Source of the DNA: an uncultured Candidatus Melainabacteria bacterium
GTDB lineage: Bacteria > Cyanobacteriota > Vampirovibrionia > Gastranaerophilales > Gastranaerophilaceae
Direction of reading: 5' to 3'
Assembly: GCA_934728585.1 (NCBI GenBank)
Contig: CAKVDZ010000015.1
Location: 1-34,405, forward strand
Length of the DNA: 34,405 bases
Part shown: positions 18,688 through 25,620 of the stretch, piece by piece
Layout: each line of letters starts with the position of its first letter
How positions within the stretch are numbered: the first letter of the stretch is position 1
Position numbers and translations under genes: made by a program
The notes under the pieces: model-generated
Database searches by the model: none
Seen by the model: only the letters and a program-made list of their open reading frames with translations
What the model was told of the DNA's origin: nothing

Positions 18688-19371
18688 TTATGATTGCCTT
18701 TTGCGATGAATGAATATAAAAAAAGATATTGAAAGTAAAATAATAAATGCCGCTACAATGGTTAAATTGATTCTATTTTTTTTGATGAATTCTTTTATTG
18801 CTTGATACTTGTTTATAGTATCAATAAATTCAATATCTTTCTTTGTAATTAATTCTTCTTTGAGCAAATCGTTAATTATTAGGGTCAAATAATCTTTTCC
18901 ATAATAATTACCATAGCGATAATTCATATCAATAAAAGAAACTTCTTTTTCTTTAAATTTCAGATTTTTATAAAATTTTATTTCTTTTGCAAGTTCTTCT
19001 TTTTCTTCGTTAGTCAAATAAGTGCGTAACTTATACATAATATCTAAATTATCATAATGATAATCTAATCTTTCAAAACGTTCTTTATAGTATTGTGGCT
19101 GATTTACACTTGCTTGTGGCATATAATAATCTTTCTGAATAAAATACAAAACGGGGTCTTTTTTATATAATGCTCTATTTTGCTCTGTAAATTGATAAGC
19201 CAGCTGAAACATATTGTTTAATCTAATTTTTGTACTTGGGTCAAAAGTTGCGAACATTTGCGCTTGAATGTTGTTTACGTAATTTTCTTGTTCATGAATG
19301 TAGAGCATATTAGCTTTACAAACATTAACGAAAGATAAAAATAATGTTAAAATAATTATCCATTTTTTCAT
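18688..19371 (-). CDS. Exported, membrane-anchored hypothetical protein
   Basis: 227 residues. Residues 1-20 form a signal peptide (ending VCKA-N). A helical, Tyr- and Lys-rich domain follows and carries several YY pairs. A C-terminal membrane helix (about 202-222, LTIVAAFIILLSISFFIFI) is followed by RKRQS. The topology therefore has the main domain outside the cytoplasmic membrane and a short basic tail inside. GAGGA precedes the start, 18 bp after the stop of the 63-residue gene, so the genes are probably co-transcribed. Family not recognised; surface exclusion is possible, without direct evidence. Confidence 0.7.
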   Translation of the reverse strand: MKKWIIILTLFLSFVNVCKANMLYIHEQENYVNNIQAQMFATFDPSTKIRLNNMFQLAYQFTEQNRALYKKDPVLYFIQKDYYMPQASVNQPQYYKERFERLDYHYDNLDIMYKLRTYLTNEEKEELAKEIKFYKNLKFKEKEVSFIDMNYRYGNYYGKDYLTLIINDLLKEELITKKDIEFIDTINKYQAIKEFIKKNRINLTIVAAFIILLSISFFIFIHRKRQS

Positions 19372-19389
19372 AAAACATCCTCAATAAAA

Positions 19390-19581
19390 TTAATGACAAA
19401 TAGCATAAGTAGAACCAGGAATACAATATGATGGATTCTGATTTGGTGAATAAATAAAATAAGTGCTGCCCGATGAACTATTATTATAATTACTGTTTTG
19501 CGTATTGCTATTTTGTGGGCTTGAAAATTTAGGCATATCCCATTCTTGAGCATATCCTGGTGTTACAGTAATAGGTGGCAT
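19390..19581 (-). CDS. Small Asn/Ser/Pro-rich hypothetical protein
   Basis: 63 residues, low complexity (PQNSNTQNSNYNNSSSGS in the middle), with a C-terminal segment containing two cysteines (YCIPGSTYAICH). No convincing ribosome binding site is visible. It lies in line with the flanking small genes on the same strand. A second frame is also open over much of this stretch, but it lacks better start signals. Reality is moderately likely. Confidence 0.4.
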   Translation of the reverse strand: MPPITVTPGYAQEWDMPKFSSPQNSNTQNSNYNNSSSGSTYFIYSPNQNPSYCIPGSTYAICH

Positions 19582-19602
19582 TTTATATATGTTTTCATTT
19601 TT

Positions 19603-19716
19603 TTATAATTCTTTTGAATAAGAGTAGTACTCATAAGCATAAACTTTATTGCATTGTCCAAGAAATAATAAAAACAATCCAATAATTATTAAACTAAATA
19701 AATTTTCTTTACTCAT
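19603..19716 (-). CDS. 37-residue small membrane or exported peptide
   Basis: MSKENLFS followed by a hydrophobic helix (LIIIGLFLLFLG), then QCNKVYAYEYYSYSKEL. AAGGAG lies eight bases upstream of the ATG, one of the better ribosome binding sites in the element. The hydrophobic helix could be a signal peptide cleaved after VYA, or an anchor. First gene of the minus-strand run of small membrane/exported proteins. Confidence 0.6.
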   Translation of the reverse strand: MSKENLFSLIIIGLFLLFLGQCNKVYAYEYYSYSKEL

Positions 19717-19822
19717 CTATGCTGCTCCTTTTTTAATCTTTTTTATAACTATACAACAAAAATTTTAAAATAACACGGTGGGTTTGTTTTATTTGCATAA
19801 GTAAGCAATCATAATAACTTTA

Positions 19823-20065
19823 ATGACTGACTTTGATAGAAACTCAAAAGAGACAATTAATAATTTAAAAATTTTTGGAATGCGTATCCACGAGTTAAGA
19901 AAAAAGAGCAAATTAACTCAGTCTGAACTTGCTGAAAAGGTGGGACTTTCAACTAACTTTATAGGAATGGTAGAGCGAGGAGAAAGAAATACGAGTGTTG
20001 ATAAAATCTTCAAGTTAGCTAAAGCATTTAACATCAGTCTTGCTCAATTTTTTGAAACGCTTTAA
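19823..20065 (+). CDS. XRE-family helix-turn-helix regulator, possibly the controller of the methylase operon
   Basis: 80 residues, essentially one HTH domain: RIHELRKKSKLTQSELAEKVGLSTNFIGMVERGERN (about 21-56). Size and layout resemble controller (C) proteins of restriction-modification systems, which bind symmetric operators and time expression of methylase and effector. It is divergent from the small membrane-protein genes and lies upstream of the methyltransferase operon, whose promoter overlaps a 12-bp-arm inverted repeat. No clear ribosome binding site. Its stop overlaps the end of the convergent broken gene. The controller role is inference; it could also control excision or the divergent genes. 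Confidence 0.8.
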   Translation: MTDFDRNSKETINNLKIFGMRIHELRKKSKLTQSELAEKVGLSTNFIGMVERGERNTSVDKIFKLAKAFNISLAQFFETL

Positions 20066-20263
20066 GAATCCCATAAGGTCTCTATACTTGCCAGGATTGA
20101 GTTTACCTTTTTTAGGAGGACAAACACTTCCTCTTGGCGCCAAAGTTGTAATTCTTTATCGGTAATACAAGAATCGGTGGCTAGGGCACATGTTTTTTAT
20201 CAACGCCCTTGCTTCAAAAAGTAAACTCTGGGTTTGTTCAATCTTGTTTTCTAGTTTTTTCAT
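20062..20263 (-). pseudogene. Small gene interrupted by a one-base frameshift in an A-run
   Basis: From ATG at 20263, after a strong GGAGG ribosome binding site, the frame reads MKKLENKIEQTQSLLFEARAL and on to a stop at 20158-20156 (35 codons). After the run of six A's at about 20192-20197 the next frame over is protein-like instead (CALATDSCITDKELQLW, then EEVFVLLKKVNSILASIE) and ends at 20062-20064. With five A's instead of six, a single 66-residue helical protein results. It could be a real frameshift mutation, programmed slippage or a sequencing error. The stop overlaps that of the HTH gene on the other strand. Family not recognised. Confidence 0.55.
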
Positions 20264-20441
20264 TCCTTCCTCCTTATAAAATAATGTAGTTAACTAGCCG
20301 ATATTCATAGAAATAAGGGCTCTAAATAAATTTTATCGAGAAAGAATCTAGATTCATGTAGCAAGATTAAAGATTGTTGCGAAAATTAAGAGTTGAGCTT
20401 ATACTTAGAAGAAAATAAAATCCTTTATTTGATGTAAATAT

Positions 20442-20484
20442 TTGTAAACAGACTTTATTATAATTATATTATTAATTATAATAA
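20442..20484 (+). promoter_or_regulatory. Promoter of the methylase operon with overlapping inverted repeat
   Basis: TTGTAA (20442-20447), 17-base spacer, TATATT (20465-20470). A perfect inverted repeat with 12-bp arms (20455-20466 and 20473-20484, six-base centre) overlaps the -10 and the expected start of transcription, as expected for an operator. It is all A/T, so chance symmetry must be allowed for. The region 20285-20441 shows nothing else. Confidence 0.5.
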
Positions 20485-20492
20485 GTGTTATC

Positions 20493-21731
20493 ATGCATGA
20501 CTACAATTTTATTGACTTATTTGCTGGTTGCGGTGGACTTTCACTAGGCTTAATAAATGCTGGTTTTGAGGGTGTTTTTGCCATTGAAAAAACAGAAGAT
20601 GCATTTAAAACTTTAAAGCATAATTTATGTGATAAAAAAAAGGCTTTTTCTTGGCCGAATTGGCTACCTTGTCAACATATGACAACTAGTGATTTGTTGG
20701 CAAATCATAATAGTGATTTAGAAAACTTAAAAGATAAAGTTTTTCTTATTGCAGGAGGTCCCCCTTGTCAAGGCTTTTCTTTTGCAGGCTTAAGGAATCC
20801 TGATGACCCTAGAAATAGGTTAACGGAAGAATATATTAAAATTGTTTCCATCGTTAGACCTAAAATGTTGTTACTTGAAAATGTAAGAGGGTTTCAAGTT
20901 GCATTTAGAGAAACGGCTAAAGAACCTTACTCAGAAAAAGTGTCAAAGTTACTTGATAAAAAAGGATATAAAGTATTTAAAAATATGATATCCGCAGCAG
21001 AATTTGGAGTCCCTCAACTTAGGCATCGTTTTATAATGGTAGCCATTCGCAAAGATTGTTTATCTAAAAAGCTAAAAAAATATTCCGATAATGATATTTT
21101 GGATTTAATTTTGCAAAATGCGAAATTACAAAAAAAAGAATGGGGGTTAAAATCTGTAACTGTAGGGGATGCAATATCTGATTTAGAACTTTCTGGTAAA
21201 AATAAAATACCTTGTGTTGATTGCAAAGGTTTTAATCAATTACAATATGAACAACCGACTAAATTAAATCCTTATTTGAAAATAATGAGAAAAGGTTTAA
21301 AGAAAAATGAAATGCCAAATAGCTTACGTTTAGCTAAGCATAAAGAGAATACTTTAAAAAGATATGAATATATTTTAGAACATGCTCAAAAAGGTTGTGC
21401 TGTTAATAGCACTATCAAGGAAAAGGTAAATTTTAAAAAACATTGTTTGTCAGTTTTATCACCGGATAAAATATCAAATACAATAACTACTATTCCAGAA
21501 GATACCTTGCATTATAAAGAAGCTAGAATACTAACGGCTCGTGAAACGGCACGAATTCAATCATTTCCTGATTGGTTTGAATTCCAAGGTCGCTATACCA
21601 CAGGCGGTCCTAGAAGAAAATTTGAGTGTCCTCGATATACACAAATTGGCAATGCTGTTCCTCCATTAATGGCAGAAACTTTAGGTAAGTTTATAATCAA
21701 TCTTGCAGAAAGCGAGTTGAATTATGAATAA
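20493..21731 (+). CDS. DNA (cytosine-5-)-methyltransferase
   Basis: 412 residues. It transfers methyl from S-adenosylmethionine to C5 of cytosine in a specific DNA site. Motifs in order: DLFAGCGG (8-15, motif I), GGPPCQGFS (88-96, motif IV, catalytic Cys92), ENVRG (129-133, motif VI), QLRHR (175-179, motif VIII), a target-recognition region (about 190-330), RETARIQSFPDWFEF (motif IX region) and QIGNAVPP (motif X). The family is complete, so it should be active. It overlaps the next gene by 8 bp (translational coupling). There is no recognisable restriction endonuclease beside it; the neighbours are a GHKL ATPase and a receiver-HEPN protein. No good ribosome binding site is visible. Confidence 0.96.
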   Translation: MHDYNFIDLFAGCGGLSLGLINAGFEGVFAIEKTEDAFKTLKHNLCDKKKAFSWPNWLPCQHMTTSDLLANHNSDLENLKDKVFLIAGGPPCQGFSFAGLRNPDDPRNRLTEEYIKIVSIVRPKMLLLENVRGFQVAFRETAKEPYSEKVSKLLDKKGYKVFKNMISAAEFGVPQLRHRFIMVAIRKDCLSKKLKKYSDNDILDLILQNAKLQKKEWGLKSVTVGDAISDLELSGKNKIPCVDCKGFNQLQYEQPTKLNPYLKIMRKGLKKNEMPNSLRLAKHKENTLKRYEYILEHAQKGCAVNSTIKEKVNFKKHCLSVLSPDKISNTITTIPEDTLHYKEARILTARETARIQSFPDWFEFQGRYTTGGPRRKFECPRYTQIGNAVPPLMAETLGKFIINLAESELNYE

Positions 21732-24123
21732 ACTTGAACAAATGGGGTTTTCAACTCATGCTAGATTGAAGGATATTGTTGGTAGAGGTTTAATTTATAA
21801 TGATAATATTGCCTTGATTGAATTAATAAAAAATTCAAAAGATGCAGACTCAACAAAGGTTGAATTAGAATTTTTAAATGCAGATAAGGACATTTCTAGT
21901 TCTAAAATTATAATTCGTGATTTTGGCAGTGGAATGTCACTTGATGATATAAAGTATAAATGGTTGAATATGGCATATTCTGCAAAGAAAAATCACCTTA
22001 AAGATAATGGCAAAAATTATGCAGGGAATAAAGGAATTGGTCGTTTTTCTTGTGATAGATTAGGTAAAAAATTAGATTTTTATACATTTCAGGATAATAA
22101 GGGTTATTATTTTCATATTGATTGGGAAGCCTTTGAAGTAGACAATCCAGAAGCAACAATACAAGATAATAAGTTTTCTATATATAGTGTAGAACAAGAT
22201 GAAATTTTAAAATATTTTAAAGTAGACAATTTAAAGTCTGGTACAACCTTAGTGATTTCGGATTTAAGAGATAATTGGTCATATGATAAACTTGTAAAAT
22301 TAAAAAAAGAGCTTGAAAAATTTGTAATTTCACCAATGGATAAATCTTCAAATGGAGATTTTGACGTATATATAGAAACTAACTATTTATCAGATGAAGA
22401 AAAAAAAGAAGTTGATGGTCTAGTTAACAATAAGATTTTTGAAGAATTAGATTTTAGAACAACTTCTATCGATGCTCAAATTGACGAAAAGGGAGAAATC
22501 CTTACAACAGTATTGAAGCACGATGGAAATTTTATTTTCAAAATCAAAGAAAAAAATCCTTATACAAAATTAAAAAATATAAAAACAAAAATATATTTTT
22601 TAAATACTGCTTCAAAAGGTTTTTTTACTAAAAAAACAGGTTATCGACATTTAGAATATGGTTCGATTTTTATGTTTTTAAATGGATTTCGTGTATTTCC
22701 ATATGGTGAAACTGGTAATGATTGGCTTGATATAGACCGAAGGAAAGCGCAAGGATATAATAGATATATTGGAACAAGAGACCTTATTGGATATGTATCT
22801 GTAGAAGATAATGAATCATCTTTTATTCCAGTTTCCGCAAGAGAGGGGGTTGTAAAAAATGAATCTTTTGAACAATTGCAATCGCCTTATGATATAAAAA
22901 ACATAGGAAAACCAGGGTTCGTTAGTAAAGCTGTAAGAAGATTAGAAAAATTTGTTGTCGAAGGTTTAGATTGGGATACAGTTGCAAATTTTAGTCCTAG
23001 CGAAAAATTTGAAAAAATTGACCCAAAAGAAGTAGAATATTATAACAATGATGAGAAAATTTTATTAGTTCTATCTTCTGTTATCTATCAAGGCACAAAT
23101 AAAAATGAAGTGATTGATTTAGAAATAAATAATGAATATTTAAGAGAACTTGCGGAAAAAGAACGTATAGCTTTTCAAGATTTTGCCAGTCAATTAGAAG
23201 TAAAGTTAGGCAATACCACAGAAATATTGCCTAATAAAAATTTTATTCTTTCTTTTCTTGAAGAACAAAACAAAAAATTAAAACAAAAAGATGAAATAAA
23301 TATATCTTTAAGAGAGCAAAATGAAGAACTCTCTACTATTATTGAACAAAAAGAAGATACAATTAGAGAAAAAGAAAGAGAAATAAAAAAACATAAAGAA
23401 AAATTAAAGAAAAAAGAAGAAGAAAACTTATTTTTGCGTTCTTCAGCTCCTAAAGATGCAGAACATTTACAGAATTTGATGCATAAAATAAATGATGATG
23501 TAGATAATCTAAAACAAAAAATAAGTAATTATTATTCCGATAGAAAAAAAGATAAAATAAAAAATATTGAGGATTGTGATGAAATAATTGATAAATTACA
23601 CAAAAGATTGTGCGAAATAGGAAAAATCGCCGATTTTGCGACTTATAGAAATTATAGAATGGCTACTGAACATAAAGAAATTCAGATTGTTAATTTTATT
23701 GAAAAATATTTTGAACTTTTGGTTGATGAAGAAATACATTCTGAGAAATTAAATTTAATTAATTTAAACAGTTTAAGAAAAGATTTTGTTTATAATATAA
23801 AACCAATAAATTTAACGATTTTGATAGATAACATTATTAGTAATTCCAAAAAGCATAATGCTTCAGAGTTAAGTTTTAGTGCAAAATGTGATAAAAATTT
23901 TTTATATTTAAACTTTAAAAATAATGGTGATAGGTTATCATCAATGTATAGTTCAGAAGACTTATTTCAAAAGGGTTTTACAACAACAAATGGTAGTGGT
24001 CTGGGACTATTTCATTCAAAATCTATAGTGCTTGAAGAATTTGGAAATGAAGCTGAAATACAAGCTGTTTTTGGTGATGATATTGAAGGCTTTGAAATTG
24101 AGGTTAAGATAAAATGCAATTAG
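21724..24123 (+). CDS. Double-GHKL ATPase: MORC/Hsp90-like N-terminus, coiled coil, histidine-kinase-like C-terminus
   Basis: 799 residues. The N-terminal GHKL domain has IELIKNSKDAD (32-42, Mg-binding Asn37), RDFGSGMS (65-72) and AGNKGIGRFS (100-109), the set used by Hsp90, MutL and MORC ATPases; an S5-like region probably follows (to about 400). Residues about 510-580 form a charged coiled coil. The C-terminal part looks like a histidine kinase: a possible acceptor His587 (LMHKIN), N-box DNIISNS (702-708) and G-box NGSGLGLFHS (756-765). GHKL/MORC-type genes linked to C5 methylases in prokaryotic restriction-modification contexts are known. Here it overlaps the methylase (8 bp) and the receiver-HEPN gene (10 bp). 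Proposed role: ATP-driven sensor that phosphorylates or gates the effector; inferred. Confidence 0.85.
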   Translation: MNKLEQMGFSTHARLKDIVGRGLIYNDNIALIELIKNSKDADSTKVELEFLNADKDISSSKIIIRDFGSGMSLDDIKYKWLNMAYSAKKNHLKDNGKNYAGNKGIGRFSCDRLGKKLDFYTFQDNKGYYFHIDWEAFEVDNPEATIQDNKFSIYSVEQDEILKYFKVDNLKSGTTLVISDLRDNWSYDKLVKLKKELEKFVISPMDKSSNGDFDVYIETNYLSDEEKKEVDGLVNNKIFEELDFRTTSIDAQIDEKGEILTTVLKHDGNFIFKIKEKNPYTKLKNIKTKIYFLNTASKGFFTKKTGYRHLEYGSIFMFLNGFRVFPYGETGNDWLDIDRRKAQGYNRYIGTRDLIGYVSVEDNESSFIPVSAREGVVKNESFEQLQSPYDIKNIGKPGFVSKAVRRLEKFVVEGLDWDTVANFSPSEKFEKIDPKEVEYYNNDEKILLVLSSVIYQGTNKNEVIDLEINNEYLRELAEKERIAFQDFASQLEVKLGNTTEILPNKNFILSFLEEQNKKLKQKDEINISLREQNEELSTIIEQKEDTIREKEREIKKHKEKLKKKEEENLFLRSSAPKDAEHLQNLMHKINDDVDNLKQKISNYYSDRKKDKIKNIEDCDEIIDKLHKRLCEIGKIADFATYRNYRMATEHKEIQIVNFIEKYFELLVDEEIHSEKLNLINLNSLRKDFVYNIKPINLTILIDNIISNSKKHNASELSFSAKCDKNFLYLNFKNNGDRLSSMYSSEDLFQKGFTTTNGSGLGLFHSKSIVLEEFGNEAEIQAVFGDDIEGFEIEVKIKCN

Positions 24124-25016
24124 AATATAAAATTTTATGGGCAGATGATAGTCACGATAATATTGAAACATACTCTCATCCGATTGTCGAATTTTTAGAA
24201 GATGAAGGCTTTGTTTCTAAAATATATCCTTGTAGGACTAAGATAGAATTGGAATCTGCCATAAATCAAAATATGAATTATAACTTAATCATTTTAGATT
24301 TTAAATTCAATGATAAACCAGTTGGTACAGATTTTATTAGGTATATAAGAGAAAAAAATATTTATTCTACCATTATACTTTATACAGCAGCAAAAGATGT
24401 GAAATTGCCAGAAGAAGTTTATAAATCAAAAGTTCAAAATGTATATACTTTAACAAAGCACGAAATTGCGGATGATAGAAGTTTAATTACCAATATAATA
24501 CGCTATGATTTATATAAAGATTTAGATATAAATTCAATGCGTGGTATTGCTATGGCTGAAGTATCAAATATGGATAAAATAATATGGGATATTTTAATAC
24601 AAGAAAACATTCCACAAGAACACATAATAACATATATTAGAAATGGTAAAGAAAACTTTTATAATGAGTATAAAAATAAAGATGATAAATTGATTTGGAA
24701 AGAATTAAATAAACAAAATAGAAGTACAATGCATTTCCCGAGTAATGATAGAGCAATATTTTTAAAAGAATATCTAGAAAGTTTGTCTTTGACGGAATTA
24801 CAAGAGATTATAGAATTGATAGATGTGTATAAATCAGAAATTATAACTCCTCGTAATCAATTAGCACATCAAAATACTTATGAAGAAATGAATCAAGAAG
24901 AGTGTAATAAAAAATTTCAAGAATTAAGAAAAAACATAATAAAACATAAAAATAATTTAATTGAATTAATTAAATTAAGAAAAGACCATTTAGCAACAGT
25001 AGAAACATCTATATAA
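24114..25016 (+). CDS. Response-regulator receiver domain fused to a HEPN-like domain
   Basis: 300 residues. The N-terminal receiver domain has KILWADD (6-12, acidic Asp11/Asp12), IILDFKF (59-65, phosphoacceptor Asp62), ILYTA (88-92, Thr91) and TLTK (112-115, Lys115), a full set of receiver residues. Residues about 140-300 are all helical. They carry TPRNQLAHQ (246-254), that is R247-N248-x-x-x-H252, the RNxxxH signature of HEPN ribonuclease domains. There is no DNA-binding output domain. The 10-bp overlap with the GHKL kinase-like gene makes that protein its obvious partner. Proposed: phosphorylation at Asp62 switches a toxic RNase. The receiver call is firm; HEPN rests on one motif plus helical context. 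Confidence 0.8.
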   Translation: MQLEYKILWADDSHDNIETYSHPIVEFLEDEGFVSKIYPCRTKIELESAINQNMNYNLIILDFKFNDKPVGTDFIRYIREKNIYSTIILYTAAKDVKLPEEVYKSKVQNVYTLTKHEIADDRSLITNIIRYDLYKDLDINSMRGIAMAEVSNMDKIIWDILIQENIPQEHIITYIRNGKENFYNEYKNKDDKLIWKELNKQNRSTMHFPSNDRAIFLKEYLESLSLTELQEIIELIDVYKSEIITPRNQLAHQNTYEEMNQEECNKKFQELRKNIIKHKNNLIELIKLRKDHLATVETSI

Positions 25017-25122
25017 ATTCAATTTTCAAAAATCAGTCAGGAGTTTTTCTAACTCTCGACAACATGTTAAATCTCAACTTTCCCCCTATAGGGCGGGCTG
25101 CTTTTTTTGAAATTTAGGCTTT

Positions 25123-25140
25123 TACTACACCAATACTACA
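25123..25140 (+). repeat. Paired TACTACA sites, probable integrase arm sites (right)
   Basis: TACTACA at 25123-25129 and again at 25134-25140, an 11-bp period as at the left end (13114, 13125). The 25017-25282 stretch is otherwise gene-free. It has a T-run after GGGCGGGCTGC at 25090-25107 that may help end the defence operon, but no strong stem. Confidence 0.65.
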
Positions 25141-25282
25141 ACCTTCTTGCAAAAATTCTGATAAATCCTAGTAAAAGGGGGTAAATATTGAGAGATGAAA
25201 CAAGTCCGAAGATAATAAAAATAATAACTTCTGACTAATTCCAGCAAAAGCTGAAAATCCTTGCAAATAGGGCTATAAACTA

Positions 25283-25324
25283 CTTCTAAGCAGAGGTTCG
25301 CGCGTTCGAATCGCGCCGGGCGTA
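25283..25324 (+). repeat. attR, displaced tRNA-Arg 3' half
   Basis: 42 bases from the anticodon loop (CTTCTAAGCAGAGG) to the acceptor end (GGGCGTA). It differs from attL at four positions. Two of these are a compensatory swap in the T-stem (CCGCG/CGCGG at attL, GCGCG/CGCGC here), so both halves come from functional tRNAs. There is no 5' half in front of it, so this copy is not a working tRNA. The original tRNA terminator probably follows at 25332. Confidence 0.85.
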
Positions 25325-25331
25325 ATTTAAT

Positions 25332-25366
25332 AAAAAACTGATATCTAATAGATATCAGTTTTTTAT
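25332..25366 (+). terminator. Terminator downstream of attR
   Basis: Stem AAAAAACTGATATC/GATATCAGTTTTTT with a 5-base loop. It is symmetric, so may work on both strands. Its position 8 bp after the tRNA fragment suggests it was the terminator of the uninterrupted tRNA-Arg gene. Confidence 0.85.
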
Positions 25367-25590
25367 TTTTATACGTTTACCATGCGATGAGAATGCCCTA
25401 CGCGTTCGGCGCGAACGAGCTGAGGCTGGAGAGCTTTTGATTAAGTGATGTAATCACGCAAATCAAAACTCGGAATTGCCGTTACATGCGAGTGAGCAAG
25501 ATTATCGCGGTTTAAAACATACCTAAATATCCTGTTTCTATTTTTATACGTTTGCCATGTGATGAGAATGCCTTATACGTTCGGCGCGAA
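25366..25590 (+). repeat. Two 50-bp direct repeats flanking a structured hairpin
   Basis: Copies at 25366-25415 and 25541-25590 match at about 45 of 50 bases; both contain TGAGAATGCC and CGTTCGGCGCGAA. In the first copy CGTTCG-GCG-CGAACG is a perfect 6-bp hairpin. Between the copies, 25431-25471 folds into a long interrupted stem: GAG, TTTTGATT and GTGAT pair with ATCAC, AATCAAAA and CTC. The block is richer in G+C than its surroundings and has no convincing ORF. It may be a dispersed intergenic repeat or a structured RNA. Confidence 0.5.
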
Positions 25591-25620
25591 TACTTTGAAA
25601 AATTTTTTATTAGGCAATTA

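Larger units (their letters stand above)
13049..25324. mobile_element. Integrated element at tRNA-Arg, about 12.3 kb
   Basis: Bounded by 42-bp direct repeats of the tRNA-Arg 3' half (38 of 42 bases identical), with an integrase gene next to the left end. It contains integrase, an excisionase-like protein, a primase-helicase, unknown small and membrane proteins, an XRE regulator, a C5 methyltransferase/GHKL/receiver-HEPN operon and a DUF4365 gene. I see no capsid, tail, terminase, relaxase or type IV secretion genes. It is therefore more like a replicating genomic island or phage satellite than a complete prophage or conjugative element. Confidence 0.88.

Noticed and set aside
19368..19553. 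61-codon minus ORF overlapping the 63-residue gene
   Set aside because: Shares the same DNA in another frame, with a poorly spaced ribosome binding site and unnatural Ile/His composition.
20493..25016. Calling this a complete type II restriction-modification system
   Set aside because: No protein beside the methylase has a recognisable endonuclease motif; the two partners are GHKL and receiver-HEPN proteins.
13049..25324. Reading the island as a complete prophage or conjugative element
   Set aside because: No terminase, portal, capsid, tail, lysis, relaxase or type IV secretion genes are visible.
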